35,662 nucleotides of DNA, taken from NCBI GenBank assembly GCA_003427395.1, contig BFEA01000354.1:367727-403388 (forward strand). The letters run 5' to 3'. The stretch is from Chara braunii. Lineage: Eukaryota > Streptophyta > Charophyceae > Charales > Characeae. Positions 22,548 to 32,835 of the stretch are shown here, one piece after another. The position numbers were made by a program, and so were the translations under genes. The notes below the pieces were generated by a model that worked only from the letters and a program-made list of their open reading frames with translations, was not told the origin of the DNA and searched no databases. The first letter of the stretch is position 1. Each line of letters begins with the position of its first letter.

Positions 22548-22683
22548 ATCAGTGCCCGCGTCCGCTGTCTGGTCAGGTTGCTCCAGTCGAGAGTGATGTT
22601 CCTCGCATGAGGTAAGATAGAAAAGGAGTGGGGGTGCGCCAGGAGATATATTGAGAGAGGTGGTAGGATGGGAGTCTCGTGAG

Positions 22684-23408
22684 NNNNNNNNNNNNNNNNN
22701 NNNNNNNNNNNNNNNNNNNNNNNNNNNNNNNNNNNNNNNNNNNNNNNNNNNNNNNNNNNNNNNNNNNNNNNNNNNNNNNNNNNNNNNNNNNNNNNNNNNN
22801 NNNNNNNNNNNNNNNNNNNNNNNNNNNNNNNNNNNNNNNNNNNNNNNNNNNNNNNNNNNNNNNNNNNNNNNNNNNNNNNNNNNNNNNNNNNNNNNNNNNN
22901 NNNNNNNNNNNNNNNNNNNNNNNNNNNNNNNNNNNNNNNNNNNNNNNNNNNNNNNNNNNNNNNNNNNNNNNNNNNNNNNNNNNNNNNNNNNNNNNNNNNN
23001 NNNNNNNNNNNNNNNNNNNNNNNNNNNNNNNNNNNNNNNNNNNNNNNNNNNNNNNNNNNNNNNNNNNNNNNNNNNNNNNNNNNNNNNNNNNNNNNNNNNN
23101 NNNNNNNNNNNNNNNNNNNNNNNNNNNNNNNNNNNNNNNNNNNNNNNNNNNNNNNNNNNNNNNNNNNNNNNNNNNNNNNNNNNNNNNNNNNNNNNNNNNN
23201 NNNNNNNNNNNNNNNNNNNNNNNNNNNNNNNNNNNNNNNNNNNNNNNNNNNNNNNNNNNNNNNNNNNNNNNNNNNNNNNNNNNNNNNNNNNNNNNNNNNN
23301 NNNNNNNNNNNNNNNNNNNNNNNNNNNNNNNNNNNNNNNNNNNNNNNNNNNNNNNNNNNNNNNNNNNNNNNNNNNNNNNNNNNNNNNNNNNNNNNNNNNN
23401 NNNNNNNN
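22684..23408. other. Assembly gap (725 N)
   Basis: A run of undetermined bases. Open frames crossing it are meaningless. G-rich arrays on both sides may have caused the break. Confidence 1.
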
Positions 23409-23639
23409 CACGGCCGACATGTCTCGGCCACACCCCAGATTGGCCACGGCCACGGAAAAAAAAAAAAAAAAAAAGGAAAGTGTGCTACAACTGCCCTTTT
23501 CAAACTCGGGGCCTGATGTTACCGCCTTCTGATGTTATGAGTGCCTTTTCGAACTACGGCCATTTTTCCGTTGCCCATTATTGTTTTTTTTGCCCTTTTG
23601 AACTTCGTTTGTGACACAAACGTACTTGCCCCCAAAAAA

Positions 23640-24045
23640 AAACTTAGGGGTGGTTAGGGACAGTTACGGGCAGTTAGGGACAGTTAGAGGCGGTTATGGG
23701 CGGTTAGGGGAGGGTCGGTGACAAGCATGGGTGGTTACGGGTGGGTGCATACAATTATGGGTAGGTACGGGTGGGTACAGCTAAAGAAAACTTGGGTAGG
23801 GTAGGGTATGGGTGGTTAACAAACGGTTTGGGTTCAGGTGGCCATGGGTGGTTTTGAAAAAAAATGTTCCTGGGTAGGTATGGCCAGTTACATGCTGACG
23901 AAGTTCAGGTAGGGTAGGTCTGGGTATACGGTTTTTTTTTTTCCGCAGGTGGAGATGGGTAAAGGTCCGGCAGGCCAGGTATACAGTGGGTATGGGTGGT
24001 TAGCTTTTAGAGAGGGTGTGGTTAGGTCAGGTACAGGTATTCCTA
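23640..24045 (+). repeat. Degenerate GGTTAGGG/GGGTA array
   Basis: Words GGTTAGGGACAG, GGTTACGGG, GGGTAGGTACGGG and ATGGGTGG recur with a loose 6-12 base spacing. It continues the style of 21955-22205 beyond the gap, on the same strand. Confidence 0.75.
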
Positions 24046-24237
24046 AAAATCCCAATTGCGAACTCTGATGCACGCATGTATGTCGTTTTAAAAGACCCCA
24101 GATTCTCCCTCTCATTCCCTTCACAAATCATCACAACCCATCCATAACGAAAAAGTATAGATAAGCAATATAATAGAAAATGCAAGGTTGACCACGTTCG
24201 TGTGGTTCAGCAAGTGACCACACACCTGTCTGCCGCC

Positions 24238-24273
24238 AAAGCGGCACACTTGCACATATACATATGTATACAT
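24238..24273 (+). repeat. Second copy of palindrome leader and left arm
   Basis: AAAGCGGCACACTTGCACAT and the following CATATGTATACAT match 21648-21681. The right arm of the palindrome is missing here. Confidence 0.85.
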
Positions 24274-24535
24274 GTATACTACTCCAGCAAGAAGGCACCA
24301 ACCCAACCCCCTCAAAGGTCCGCAAAAATTTGGAGAGCCTTCCACATCAGCCCACAAAACCAAAAACTCATTTACCAAAAACAAACAAATATAACAGCAT
24401 TGGCATTCCCGACATTCATCTCAAACTATACACTCGCGTCACTGCCAAAGAGGAGGAAGAAGATAAGAGACAACTTACCGAAGACAGAAGACTCCTCCAG
24501 CAAGAATGCCCACACGTGTGCTTCATCCACAGAGG

Positions 24536-25905
24536 GAAGGGTGAGTTCTCATTGATTTCATGCATATGCTCCTACTTGTACTTCATGTATGTGATCTCGA
24601 TTGCACTTCGATTCATACTACCATCTTCCCCCGAACACAACGCACCCTCATTTTGGCTGTATCTGGCCGGAAATTTAACTCGTATACATTCATGTTTAGG
24701 GTGCGTTATGTTCGGGGGAAGACGGTAAGTAGGAAGGAGGGTGAGTTCTCATTGATTTCTTTGTCGATTCTTCACTTGATTGTGCTTGTACTTCATGTAT
24801 GTGCTCTTGGCTGTACTCCGATTCATACTAGGTAGGTCGATAGGCAAGTTCTCATTGAATTCTTGCTGATTCTTCAGTCATTAGTGCTTGTACTTCATGT
24901 ATGTGGTCCTAGTTGTACTTCGATTCATACTAGGTAGGTAGGTGGGTAGGTTCGGATTGCATTCTTGTTGATTCTCTACTTGATTGTGCTTATACTTCAT
25001 GTATGTGCTCCTAGTTGTACATCGGTTCATACTTCACTGTGTAGGTGGGTAGGTAGGCACTAGTTCTCATTGTTCTTGTTGATTCTTTACTTCACTGTGT
25101 TTGTACGTCACGTGCTTTTGGTTATACTTCGATTCAAACTATGTTGGTAGATAGTCTAGTTCTCATTGGTTTCTTTGTTGATTCTCTACTTGTTTGCGTT
25201 TGTACTTCATGTATGTGCCCTTGGCTGCACTTCAATTCATCCTAGGTAGGTAGACAGGCTAGTTCTCATTGACTTCTTGATGATTCTCTACTTGTTTATG
25301 CTTGTACTTCATGCATGCGCTCCTACCGGTAGTTGTACTTCGATTCATACTAAGTAGGGGGAGGGGTGAGTTCTCATTGATTTCTTAGTTGCAGTTCAAT
25401 TCACTTGATTGTGCTTGTACTTCATGTATTTACTATTTACTCTCGGTTGCACTTCGACTCGTACTAGGAAAGTAGTAGGTTAATTCTCGTTGTCTTATTG
25501 GTGATCCTTGACTTGCTTGTGCATTTGTACTAGGTATGTGCTGTTGTTTCCACTTCGGAGTATCCTAGGTAGGTAGGGAGCTGAGATTACCTTGTCTTCT
25601 TGGTCATTCTTCACTTTTTATTTATTTATTTATTTATTTATTTATTTTTTTATTTTTAGGTGATTTTTCAATTGTTTGTACATATGTACTAATTTATGTG
25701 CTCTTGTCCTACTTCGGAGCATCCTAGGTAGGTAGGTAGTTGAGATTACCTTGTCACTTTCATGTTTCTTCACTTGTTTATACATGTGTGCTATGTATGT
25801 GCTTTTACTTTGAAGTATCCTAGGTAGGTAGCTAGTTTGGTTAATCTTGTCTCCATGATTCTTCTCTCACTTGTGCATAAGTACTGTGTATGCACCATAC
25901 ATGCG
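24536..25905 (+). repeat. Tandem array, about 105-bp unit, about 11 copies
   Basis: Each unit has GTTCTCATTGATTTCTT, a GATTCTTCACTTG-like block, TGCTTGTACTTCATGTATGT, CTTCGATTCATACTA and a GGTAGGTAGG tail. Copies diverge toward the right end. One unit carries a (TTTA)n expansion at 25618-25647 and another carries the MITE at 24621. Confidence 0.9.
24621..24725. mobile_element. 105-bp MITE with TA target duplication
   Basis: 28-bp terminal inverted repeats begin CC(A/G)TCTTCCCCCGAACA and match at 26 of 28 positions. TA flanks both ends (24619-24620, 24726-24727). The unoccupied site GATTCATACTAAGTAGG is present in a sister unit at about 25340. TA duplication is the hallmark of Tc1/mariner-type transposition. 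There is no coding capacity. Confidence 0.9.
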
Positions 25906-25985
25906 GCGCATGCAGTGCGCGGCCCCCGCGCCCATGCGGCCCATTGCGCACAGTGCAGCATGTGCGCGCACTATGTGCGCCACAC
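25886..25985. repeat. Alternating purine/pyrimidine GC-rich segment
   Basis: Dense TGCGCGC, CATGCGGC and CAGTGCGC words over about 100 bp. It is similar in style to 27076-27260. Confidence 0.65.
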
Positions 25986-26234
25986 CCCAAAAAAACAGGG
26001 TCGGAGAAAAGAAAAGAAAAACTCACAGGGGTCAATACCAGGCTGCCCCCTCTCCTTGTGTAAAATACTTGACACCAAGGAAAAAAGTTTCTGGTGCCGC
26101 GTGTCAGCCCGAAAGAAAAATGGGAGGAAATCTGGCAGACCTCCGCAACGCAGCCTCTTTCCTCCCCCAGATGAGTCAGGGCGATTACTATCGCCAGACA
26201 CGTTTGCAGCTTGCAGAAATGGCCGTTGAATCAG

Positions 26235-26350
26235 GGCACTTTCGCTTGAGAAGCAGCCTGACACGTGAGAGGGCGGACTGAACTCCCTCCACATACAATA
26301 TCTTTCAGCCCGCCCGCTCACGTGCCAGCGCCCTCTATCGTGAAAGTGCC
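26235..26350. mobile_element. Fold-back element 1 of a cluster
   Basis: GGCACTTTCGC (26235) pairs with GTGAAAGTGCC (26340-26350). CACGTGAGAGGGCGG (26262-26276) pairs with CCCGCCCGCTCACGTG (26309-26324). The loop is about 30 bases. Confidence 0.75.
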
Positions 26351-26378
26351 GTGACGCAATGGTCACTTCTCCTGGAAA

Positions 26379-26492
26379 AGGGCGTTGCTCCACTACTCTC
26401 CCATGCATGAAAGACGACAAATGTGGCAATCTTTCCATGTTCTGGCCGAAGATTCATTCTCATTTGCACATTTGTTGAGTAGTGGAGCGGGC
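26379..26492 (+). repeat. Direct repeat with inverted ends, copy 1
   Basis: Ends TGCTCCACTACTC and GAGTAGTGGAGC are inverse of each other. Inside are CATGCATGAAAGACGACAAA and GAAGATTCATTCTCATTTGC. The second copy is at 26829-26942. Confidence 0.75.
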
Positions 26493-26673
26493 CCAGAATC
26501 TGCGTATATCTCGAGATATGTCTTTTTGAAGTTTTTCTTTTTCCTTTACCTAGGGCCATATCTCGATTTATGTTATCTTCTCTGTATCATTCGATCTGGA
26601 CGACCACATACATCTATTGTTCGAGGACAAGTGGCCGTTGCATCAGACGGCGGGCCATGTGTTTGTTTGACAT

Positions 26674-26797
26674 CCCCTCATTATGACTGTATCCAACCTG
26701 AAGGATGCTCGTATATATTGGAAAACAGTTTCAACCCTCGCATCATTCACGAATGTATACAAACATCTTTCAGGTTGTGTACAGTCATCATGAGGGG
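26674..26797. mobile_element. Fold-back element 2 of the cluster (124 bp)
   Basis: CCCCTCATTATGACTGTATC and its continuation CAACCTGAAGGATG are inverted at the right end (CATCTTTCAGGTTG, GTACAGTCATCATGAGGGG). Arms are about 34 bp with few mismatches. Confidence 0.85.
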
Positions 26798-26828
26798 ACC
26801 TGAGAGGGCGGACCTTAAGATGCTTGTA

Positions 26829-26942
26829 GGGCGTCGCTCGACCACTCAACACATGCACAAAGGACAAAAATGATGGCGGTGTATCTTCTATTCTAGCAGA
26901 AGATCCATTCTCATTTGCACATTTGGAGAGCAGTGGAGCAAG
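26829..26942 (+). repeat. Direct repeat with inverted ends, copy 2
   Basis: Aligns with 26379-26492 (GGGCGTCGCTC, CATGCACAAAGGACAAA, GAAGATCCATTCTCATTTGC, GCAGTGGAGC). It is more diverged, and its inverted ends are weaker. Confidence 0.7.
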
Positions 26943-27075
26943 GACAGTACTCGGACAAACGTGGAACAAAGGCCGTGTGAGAACAAAAGGACCGTATTCA
27001 TCCCAAAAGGTGATATCTAAATCCCACCATCTTCTTTTTTTTTTTCTTCTTTTTCTTTTTTTTTCTTTTTTTTTT

Positions 27076-27260
27076 GATGTGTGCGCATCAAGGCAGTGCC
27101 CCTATGCGCGAGGTGTGTGCGGTGTGCGCGCATAGCAGATTCACACATCGCGTATAACGCATGCGCGCGCACCAAGGCAGTGTGCCGACGCGCGAGGTGT
27201 GCGCCGTGCGTGTGCATAGCAGAATCACGCACCGCGTATAGCGCACCGCACCGCACGGCG
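27076..27260 (+). repeat. 84-bp CG-rich tandem duplication
   Basis: Two units share AAGGCAGTG (27090 and 27174), GCGCGAGGTGTG, GTGCATAGCAGA or GCGCATAGCAGA, and CGCGTATA. Alternating TG/CG content gives potential for Z-form DNA. Confidence 0.85.
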
Positions 27261-27275
27261 CAAGTATTTTCCTAA

Positions 27276-27715
27276 CCCTCTATCAAAAAAGGGTAAAAAG
27301 TTGGCCTACAAAAGAAGGGGCCCTATAAAAGGTGCGCTGTTAATCTTAACTGTGGAAATTATGCAATAGTTTTGTTCTATGCGCAAAGGATGAATTAAGT
27401 TCCCTTTACTTTGTCCTTACATCTTGCTCGCCACATCGCCCAGAGAAACGTTCTCCGCGTTCGGGCTTAGGTGGAATGGAGGAAGGTGGTAGTACAGGAA
27501 TCATGGAGACAGGATTAGGAGTGGGATGGAGAGAAGTGGCAGCCAACACAAATGGACAAGGAGTTTGATCCCTAGAAAAGAGACAGTATACAGAAAAGCT
27601 CTGAAGAAGTCTGGGTCAGGCAGGGAACCATAGCCCAGATAAAAGTGAGATCTTTGGGGTTCAACAGTTAGCGAAAAACACAACAAGGTGGGAAATTATG
27701 TCAACTATAGGTGGG
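27276..27715. other. Non-coding stretch, nothing recognised
   Basis: No repeat, RNA fold or family-level coding signal that I can support. Confidence 0.4.
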
Positions 27716-27717
27716 GG

Positions 27718-27890
27718 TGGTATGGCAGTGGTAGGGGATAGGTAGGTGATGACTATAGAGTCTAGACTCTAGACTAGTATATAATAGTTCAGTGACTTAG
27801 GAATATGAACGTGGGTTATAGTCGGCTGTGGGGTCAAGCATATGTGGGGCAGGTATGGCGGTGGTAGGGGGTAGATAGGTGATGAAGGGG
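27718..27890 (+). repeat. 138-bp spaced direct repeat
   Basis: GGTATGGC(A/G)GTGGTAGGGG followed by TAGGTGATGA occurs at about 27719 and 27857. A short AGTCTAGACT palindrome region lies between. Confidence 0.7.
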
Positions 27891-27924
27891 CAGGTGTTCT
27901 AGGCGTCCTACTGCAAGATCTGAA

Positions 27925-28200
27925 ATTTGTACCCAGCCTACAGCTACTACAGAAAATTCACAAGTAACCAAGCCTACAGCTAAATCAACTTCTCGCAGCA
28001 AATTGACAAGTCGCCAGGCCTACAGACTACTGCAGAAAACTCACAAGTCACCAAGCCTACAGCTAAATCAGATTTTGCAAAAATTTCAGATTTTCAAGAA
28101 AATCAGACTTCGCGGAAAATTCAGACTTTGCAGAAGATTTAGACACGTGGAAATTTCAGACTTTCAAGAAAAATCAGACTTGCAAATTTTATAGAAAACT
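27925..28200 (+). repeat. Minisatellite: GCCTACAG and CAGACTT units
   Basis: Units of about 50 bp contain CACAAGT(C/A)(A/G)CCA(A/G)GCCTACAG (three copies). They are followed by shorter AAAATTCAGACTTTGC-type units to 28190. Confidence 0.75.
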
Positions 28201-28396
28201 CAACCCTCTACTACAACCTACCCACCTAGGATGATTCAAAGCAGGAACAGGTTAAGAAACGATTACCTTGGTGCACAGCCGAGGGCTGATAAGAGAAGAA
28301 AGCATGTCCAATGTGCGATTCAACATACCTCGGTCCCAAACACCACTCTGTGCCTCTGAACACGGATGCAATGCCTCATCCTGAGAGAGAATAAAA

Positions 28397-28550
28397 GACG
28401 AATGAACAGGCCAGCCACAACAAGAGACGAATGAACAGGCCAGCCACAACAGTAAGGGCAAAAGCAGTACCTTCCGGGTGGTCGCATGGTACACACATGT
28501 AGCCATCGATAAACTGTACACACATGCAGCCATTGATAAACAAGCCAAGT
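28397..28550. repeat. Two short tandem duplications
   Basis: A 29-bp unit beginning GACGAATGAACAGGCCAGCC occurs twice at 28397-28454. A TACACACATG(T/C)AGCCAT unit of about 27 bp occurs twice at 28490-28545. Confidence 0.85.
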
Positions 28551-28599
28551 TTTCAAATCCCATTGCACAAAGAAATGTTAGGCAATTATTCCCTCTACA

Positions 28600-29146
28600 C
28601 GGCCATTGCTCCCAAAGAATTCCATAGGTCAGAATAGGGCCCGCATTAGCAGCAGGGTGTCCACAGGTCAGTTGGGCCAAGGGGGGTGGAGGGAGGGGAG
28701 AGTGCAGCAATGCACAAAATTCTGGCATGGACAAAATTTTGTGCACTGTTTCACCCCCACCCCAACCTTTCACACTCAGAATTTTTCACGAAAATTGCAG
28801 CTTAATCATGGTTGTGAGCAACATGTTCAGAAGTTATTTCCTCGTCCTTCATCATCATCCTCATTTTCTAGGTCATTGTGCCTTTTATTCCTCCTCCCCA
28901 CCCTTCTCCTCTCACTTGGCATCATTGTTAGTGTCCCACTCTCCAGCTGCCTCCTCCTCATTAGCCAAGTCGTTGAAATGATTGTGGATCCTCCTTCCCC
29001 TTCATCCTCCACCTCCATTCTCCTGCTCCCCTTCGTCATTTTCCCTTCCTGCTTCCCCTCCTGTCCCCCTTGTCCAGCTACTTCTTCCTCCTCTCCCTTG
29101 CTTTGTAGTTCTATTATCTACAATTATGCGACTTCCGTTGTTATTA
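28600..29146. other. Pyrimidine-rich non-coding stretch
   Basis: 28840-29100 is strongly TCC/TTC rich. A 301-codon plus frame crosses it and the repeats on its right, but shows no domain and biased simple composition. Confidence 0.4.
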
Positions 29147-29287
29147 CAATGAACCTCGCAAATCCAACCCAACTCAAACATGCAAGAAGAGAGCATTCAC
29201 ATGAGAGTTCACACCATGCCCAAGAGATAACACATGAATCAGCGCCAGATGAATTTCCCCTCCAAAATATGATATTATACAATTCAC
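29147..29287 (+). repeat. Dispersed repeat family 3, copy 2
   Basis: Partner of 5612-5758, same orientation, sharing ACAATGAACCTCGCAA, AGAGTTCACACCA, GATAACACATGAA and CAGCGCCAGAT. Confidence 0.75.
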
Positions 29288-29290
29288 CAG

Positions 29291-29620
29291 TGGCATTTAT
29301 TTCACCGCCTAACAATTTATACATATATATATTTTTCGTGGAAAGCCCACGACCAAATCTAAAGACCCGCCAATTTTCAGAGTTCTCAAGACATTCTACT
29401 GAGCGCGAAAAATCCTGGAAGTTAGGGTACTTTTTCCGTTGGCCCACGCGTTGTAGAGTGGCAAAAATGGAAAATGTGATGAATTGGCACGGCATTTATT
29501 TCATGGTCTAAAATAATTTTTCTCATTTTTCTGATATTTTTCCCCGAAAGATCACGACCTAATCTACAGGATCTCAATTTCTCAGTTTCTTGTCTTAAAT
29601 TTTCTGGGCATGAAAAATCG
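29291..29620 (+). repeat. 200-bp tandem duplication (diverged)
   Basis: GGCATTTATTTCA starts both units (29291 and 29491). Each then has a TATTTTT or ATTTTTC block, CACGACC(A/T)AATCTA, an AATTTTCAG/AATTTCTCAG block and GAAAAATC. Unit 2 is only partly retained. Confidence 0.65.
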
Positions 29621-29835
29621 CCAAAACAAAATTGCGGGACTGAACCCGCCTGCGCCTGCCAGTCAGCAACCCCCCTAAAATCCCGCTCCTAACTCGCCCG
29701 ATTGCCATTTTTGGGTGTCGGGTACAGTGGTGGTTTCAAAAAGAAAGACTGAAAACTGCATTATGTCTTCATCAAATGTGACTGTGGGCACTCTTTTCCT
29801 GAACACACTGCATTGTACCCTTTTTTTTGTGTGGT

Positions 29836-30025
29836 GTCATATTCCCTATACACAACTCCACAAAGAAAAGCATGACTGCGCCAGACTCTTTTGTTGGACT
29901 TTCACCGACTCCTCGTCAGTCTGCCCAGGATGAATTTGACTGATGGATAAGGACTCACCACGTCGCCCAAGTTAGCAATACCCCTGAGAAAAGTGGTCGA
30001 CTTACTCACACTAACCCTGCAGTGC
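29836..30025 (+). repeat. Dispersed repeat family 1, copy 2
   Basis: Partner of 561-767 with the same block order, including ACTTTCACCGACTC and GATAAGGACTCACCACGTCG. Confidence 0.8.
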
Positions 30026-30339
30026 AGTGTGTGTGTACACCCTAAAACATCAAGTGCTCGAGGAATAGCACAGGAACACACAATCAAACCCCGTTATTTG
30101 GTACACTTCACAGAGTGTTTGCACTTTTTCCCCCGCTTTTCTATGTCAGGATTCAGTACCAATGCAGGAAAGGCTAAACTGTGTCCTCAATCGGGTCTCA
30201 CATTGAAAATCTTGATGGCAATGGCTCTCGCTGCAGTACGCTAAACTCTTGAAAAAGTTCAAGCGTCCATCGAGAACTTTCAGACCAAAGAAATGGCCGC
30301 ATGCTGTCATCGCTGTTATTACTCCAGACTCTCGACTCT

Positions 30340-30410
30340 CCACTCTCGTGAAGCACTCTCGTGAAACCTGACAGATCACTGCTCGTGAAACCTGACCGAT
30401 CACTACACGA
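30340..30410 (+). repeat. 24-bp minisatellite
   Basis: CTCGTGAAACCTGAC(A/C)GATCACT occurs twice in tandem, with a shorter CTCTCGTGAAGCA unit before it. Confidence 0.8.
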
Positions 30411-30560
30411 CAGCGCCGCCGCGGTTCGTCGGCCCAGACTGGAGACTGGCTCTAGAAATTTCCGACCGCATGAGGGGTCCTAGCGACCTCCCTTAAAAAA
30501 AAACGCCCTTGCAGGCGGGCACTGTAGAATCGTCAAGCGTTCATGAGGAAGGCGGTTTCT

Positions 30561-30705
30561 GACAGCTCTTGAAGTCCGAGATGGAGAGCTCCTTTCGAAA
30601 GTTAATGCAGCGATGACACACTCTCGACGTTTTCGAGAGTGCTTCTGACAGCTCTTGAATGGGAAGTCATGCCGCTGCATCAAGAGTTAGTGCAGCGATG
30701 ACGAA
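30561..30705 (+). repeat. Tandem duplication, about 86-bp unit
   Basis: TCTGACAGCTCTTGAA and GTTA(A/G)TGCAGCGATGAC recur in both units. A CTCGACGTTTTCGAGAG inverted repeat lies between them. Confidence 0.75.
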
Positions 30706-30709
30706 CTCT

Positions 30710-31935
30710 TGATTTGTCAAGATTCAAGCATAGTGCAGCAAGGCCCAATGTTGATTCAGGCCATTGGAATACACTGCCACAACATTCACGGAGAAGAGGC
30801 GGTGGTGCCAAAAGTGCTGCAGGATGACATTGAAGCTCATCAGACGTTACAAGGATGGGGATATCAAATAAAGCAACCATCCCACAAGACTTTCCAGCAG
30901 GACTACGCTTCGAAGCTTCGTACTTGTTGGCCTTCCTCTTTCATATCCAGCTCTCTGCTCTCTAAGTCTTCTGGTGTCCCTTTTTTTAACTTTTGCTTCA
31001 AGAAGAATTTCGATCGGTTTGCATCACTGCTAGAACAGAACAAGGAGGTAGTCACAAGTGCCAATAAAACACACACACAGTGGTCAGCAACTTCGCTTGC
31101 TGAGCTAAATGACCTACAACATGTAGAAGAGGGAGGAAAAGATTCTTAAAAAGAAAGAAATTTGTGCCTGCACACCACATACACACACATAACGCACAAT
31201 GAGAGAGAGGGGGGGGGGAAGAAAGAAAACAATCACGTGCCTGACAATGGCTAAGTTCTGACAATGGCTAAGTTGTTTCACAACACGAGAGATCATTACA
31301 GACAGGCTCAGAAGCCCCGGCCGATGAAAGACCCCATGTGTGAATGTGGTTTGGACTCTTTGGACTTAAAATCAGAACACCAAAAGCGGGGCCTCTCCAG
31401 CTTTTTCCCCCTTTTGGGTCAGCTCAGCGCCTCAGCGAACAACTCGTCACAAAAACTCACCTCGAAGGCCGGAACAACGTAACCAACCATAAAGCCTTCC
31501 ATGGGGCCTCTGTTGGTCTAGAGACAGACATTGGGGCACTGCAAACACTCCGTATTACTAAGCTTCCACATGACCTGGCGTATCATGGCACATGGCCACT
31601 TTTGGAACTCACCAACCAAGACCTCCTCTGCAGAACCCAGGCCTCTCCGAGTCATGCCCAAACGTTGGACTCCACAAACCGCCATCCTGCACCAACTTCC
31701 CCACCTCCTTCCTTCTTGCAACTCTTCATCCTCTTTCTCTCACTAATCTCTCAAACCACTGGTTGCGCACAAGCTGGTCAGAGATCACGGTCCATGGAGG
31801 GCAACAACCCGTGGTGCAGCTCCGCCGATCATCCCGGTTTTGCAATTTTTTTAGTCTTCCTCCCTTTTATCTGCGCTGACCGTTCGGCTCTTTCCTTCTC
31901 TCTTTGATGTTGGTCGCAACACTGCACAGACCGCA
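30710..31935. other. Non-coding stretch, no gene recognised
   Basis: Short CA (31067-31080) and G-rich (31203-31220) tracts. Two open frames of 146 and 187 codons lack any recognisable domain. Confidence 0.4.
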
Positions 31936-31940
31936 GGTCA

Positions 31941-32012
31941 TACGCCCAAGCGTCAAGCAGGTCCTGCGCCCAAGCGTCAAGCAGGTCCTGCGCCCATGCG
32001 TCAAACAGGCTC
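31941..32012 (+). repeat. 24-bp minisatellite, three units
   Basis: Units begin TACGCCCAAGCGTCAAGCAG, TGCGCCCAAGCGTCAAGCAG and TGCGCCCATGCGTCAAACAG. Confidence 0.95.
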
Positions 32013-32690
32013 GTCATGGCCAAAAGACTAGCTGAACTGAGGACATGGGCAGGTCGTACACTTAAGGCTGGTAGAGGGATGGAGCAGAGTTGAGGCTGGA
32101 TGGAACCTGTGTGGTGGCATGGTTCAGTGATGGCCATACCTTTCTATATTTGGTAAATCTGTGTGCTGGTCCCAAGGCCCCGGCACATTCTTTTAAGCTG
32201 TCTGATTCCGGTTCTGTTCCATCCATGTCCTTCTCTGCTTCATCTGGCTTTTGTCAGGTCATGAGTGTGAGCTCCAGTACGGTCGTGTTGGTAGAGTCTT
32301 TCATTGCCTTTGCATGAAGTGCATGCATGAGGTTGTTGTTGTCGATGGCTTGGTTTGGGTCGCTTGTCGATGCAAGCGTGCATGGCCGGGCATTTGCGTA
32401 TAGTTCGTGCTCGAATTCTTTATTGGTATGATTGCACAGCCAAGAGTCCATAGCCAAAGTTGTCATCTTCCCGTTCTCACGTTCTTCCTCCTTCCACAAC
32501 ATCTACAGCTCCATAGCTCAGCTAGAGGCCGACCACCCTCCAAAATCTTCCCAGTACTTCGCCCTCCAGCTCCACCCTCAACCTCGAGGAGCTTCGCCAT
32601 CTTCTCCGTCTTGGCGGAGCAGCAGCATGGCTGTCGGGTGAATGAGCAAACTGCTCATTGCATGGAATGATGTTTTTCGCTGCCCAGCCT
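32013..32690. other. Non-coding stretch, nothing recognised
   Basis: Ordinary-complexity DNA with no supportable gene, RNA or repeat. Confidence 0.4.
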
Positions 32691-32695
32691 CCACT

Positions 32696-32835
32696 ACGTC
32701 TTGGCTGGGCACTACCTGCCTCTATCCAACCTCCCTTGGGTTCATCAAGCCTACTAGGTGTTTCGTGCTTTTGATGGGCACTACCTGCCTGCATCCAGCC
32801 TCCCTTGGGTGCACCAAGCGTACCAGGTGTTCTTG
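32696..32835 (+). repeat. 69-bp tandem duplication
   Basis: GGGCACTACCTGCCT occurs at 32707 and 32776, with CC(A/T)CCTCCCTTGGGT-type continuation. The period is a multiple of three, so one frame repeats a 23-residue unit, but no protein family is recognised. Confidence 0.9.

Noticed and set aside
22433-23614. Long open frames across the gap
   Set aside because: They consist almost wholly of undetermined bases.
21955-24045. True interstitial telomere (exact TTTAGGG or TTAGGG array)
   Set aside because: No two consecutive exact units occur, so only a telomere-like style can be claimed.
24536-25905. CRISPR-like or centromeric satellite array
   Set aside because: Units are about 105 bp, diverged and without unique spacers. 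Eleven copies are too few to argue for a centromere.
28606-29511. 301-codon plus-strand frame
   Set aside because: It runs through a pyrimidine-rich tract and two repeat families. No domain or codon pattern suggests a gene.
31344-31907. 187-codon plus-strand frame
   Set aside because: No family recognised, and the hydrophobic stretch reflects CT-rich DNA.
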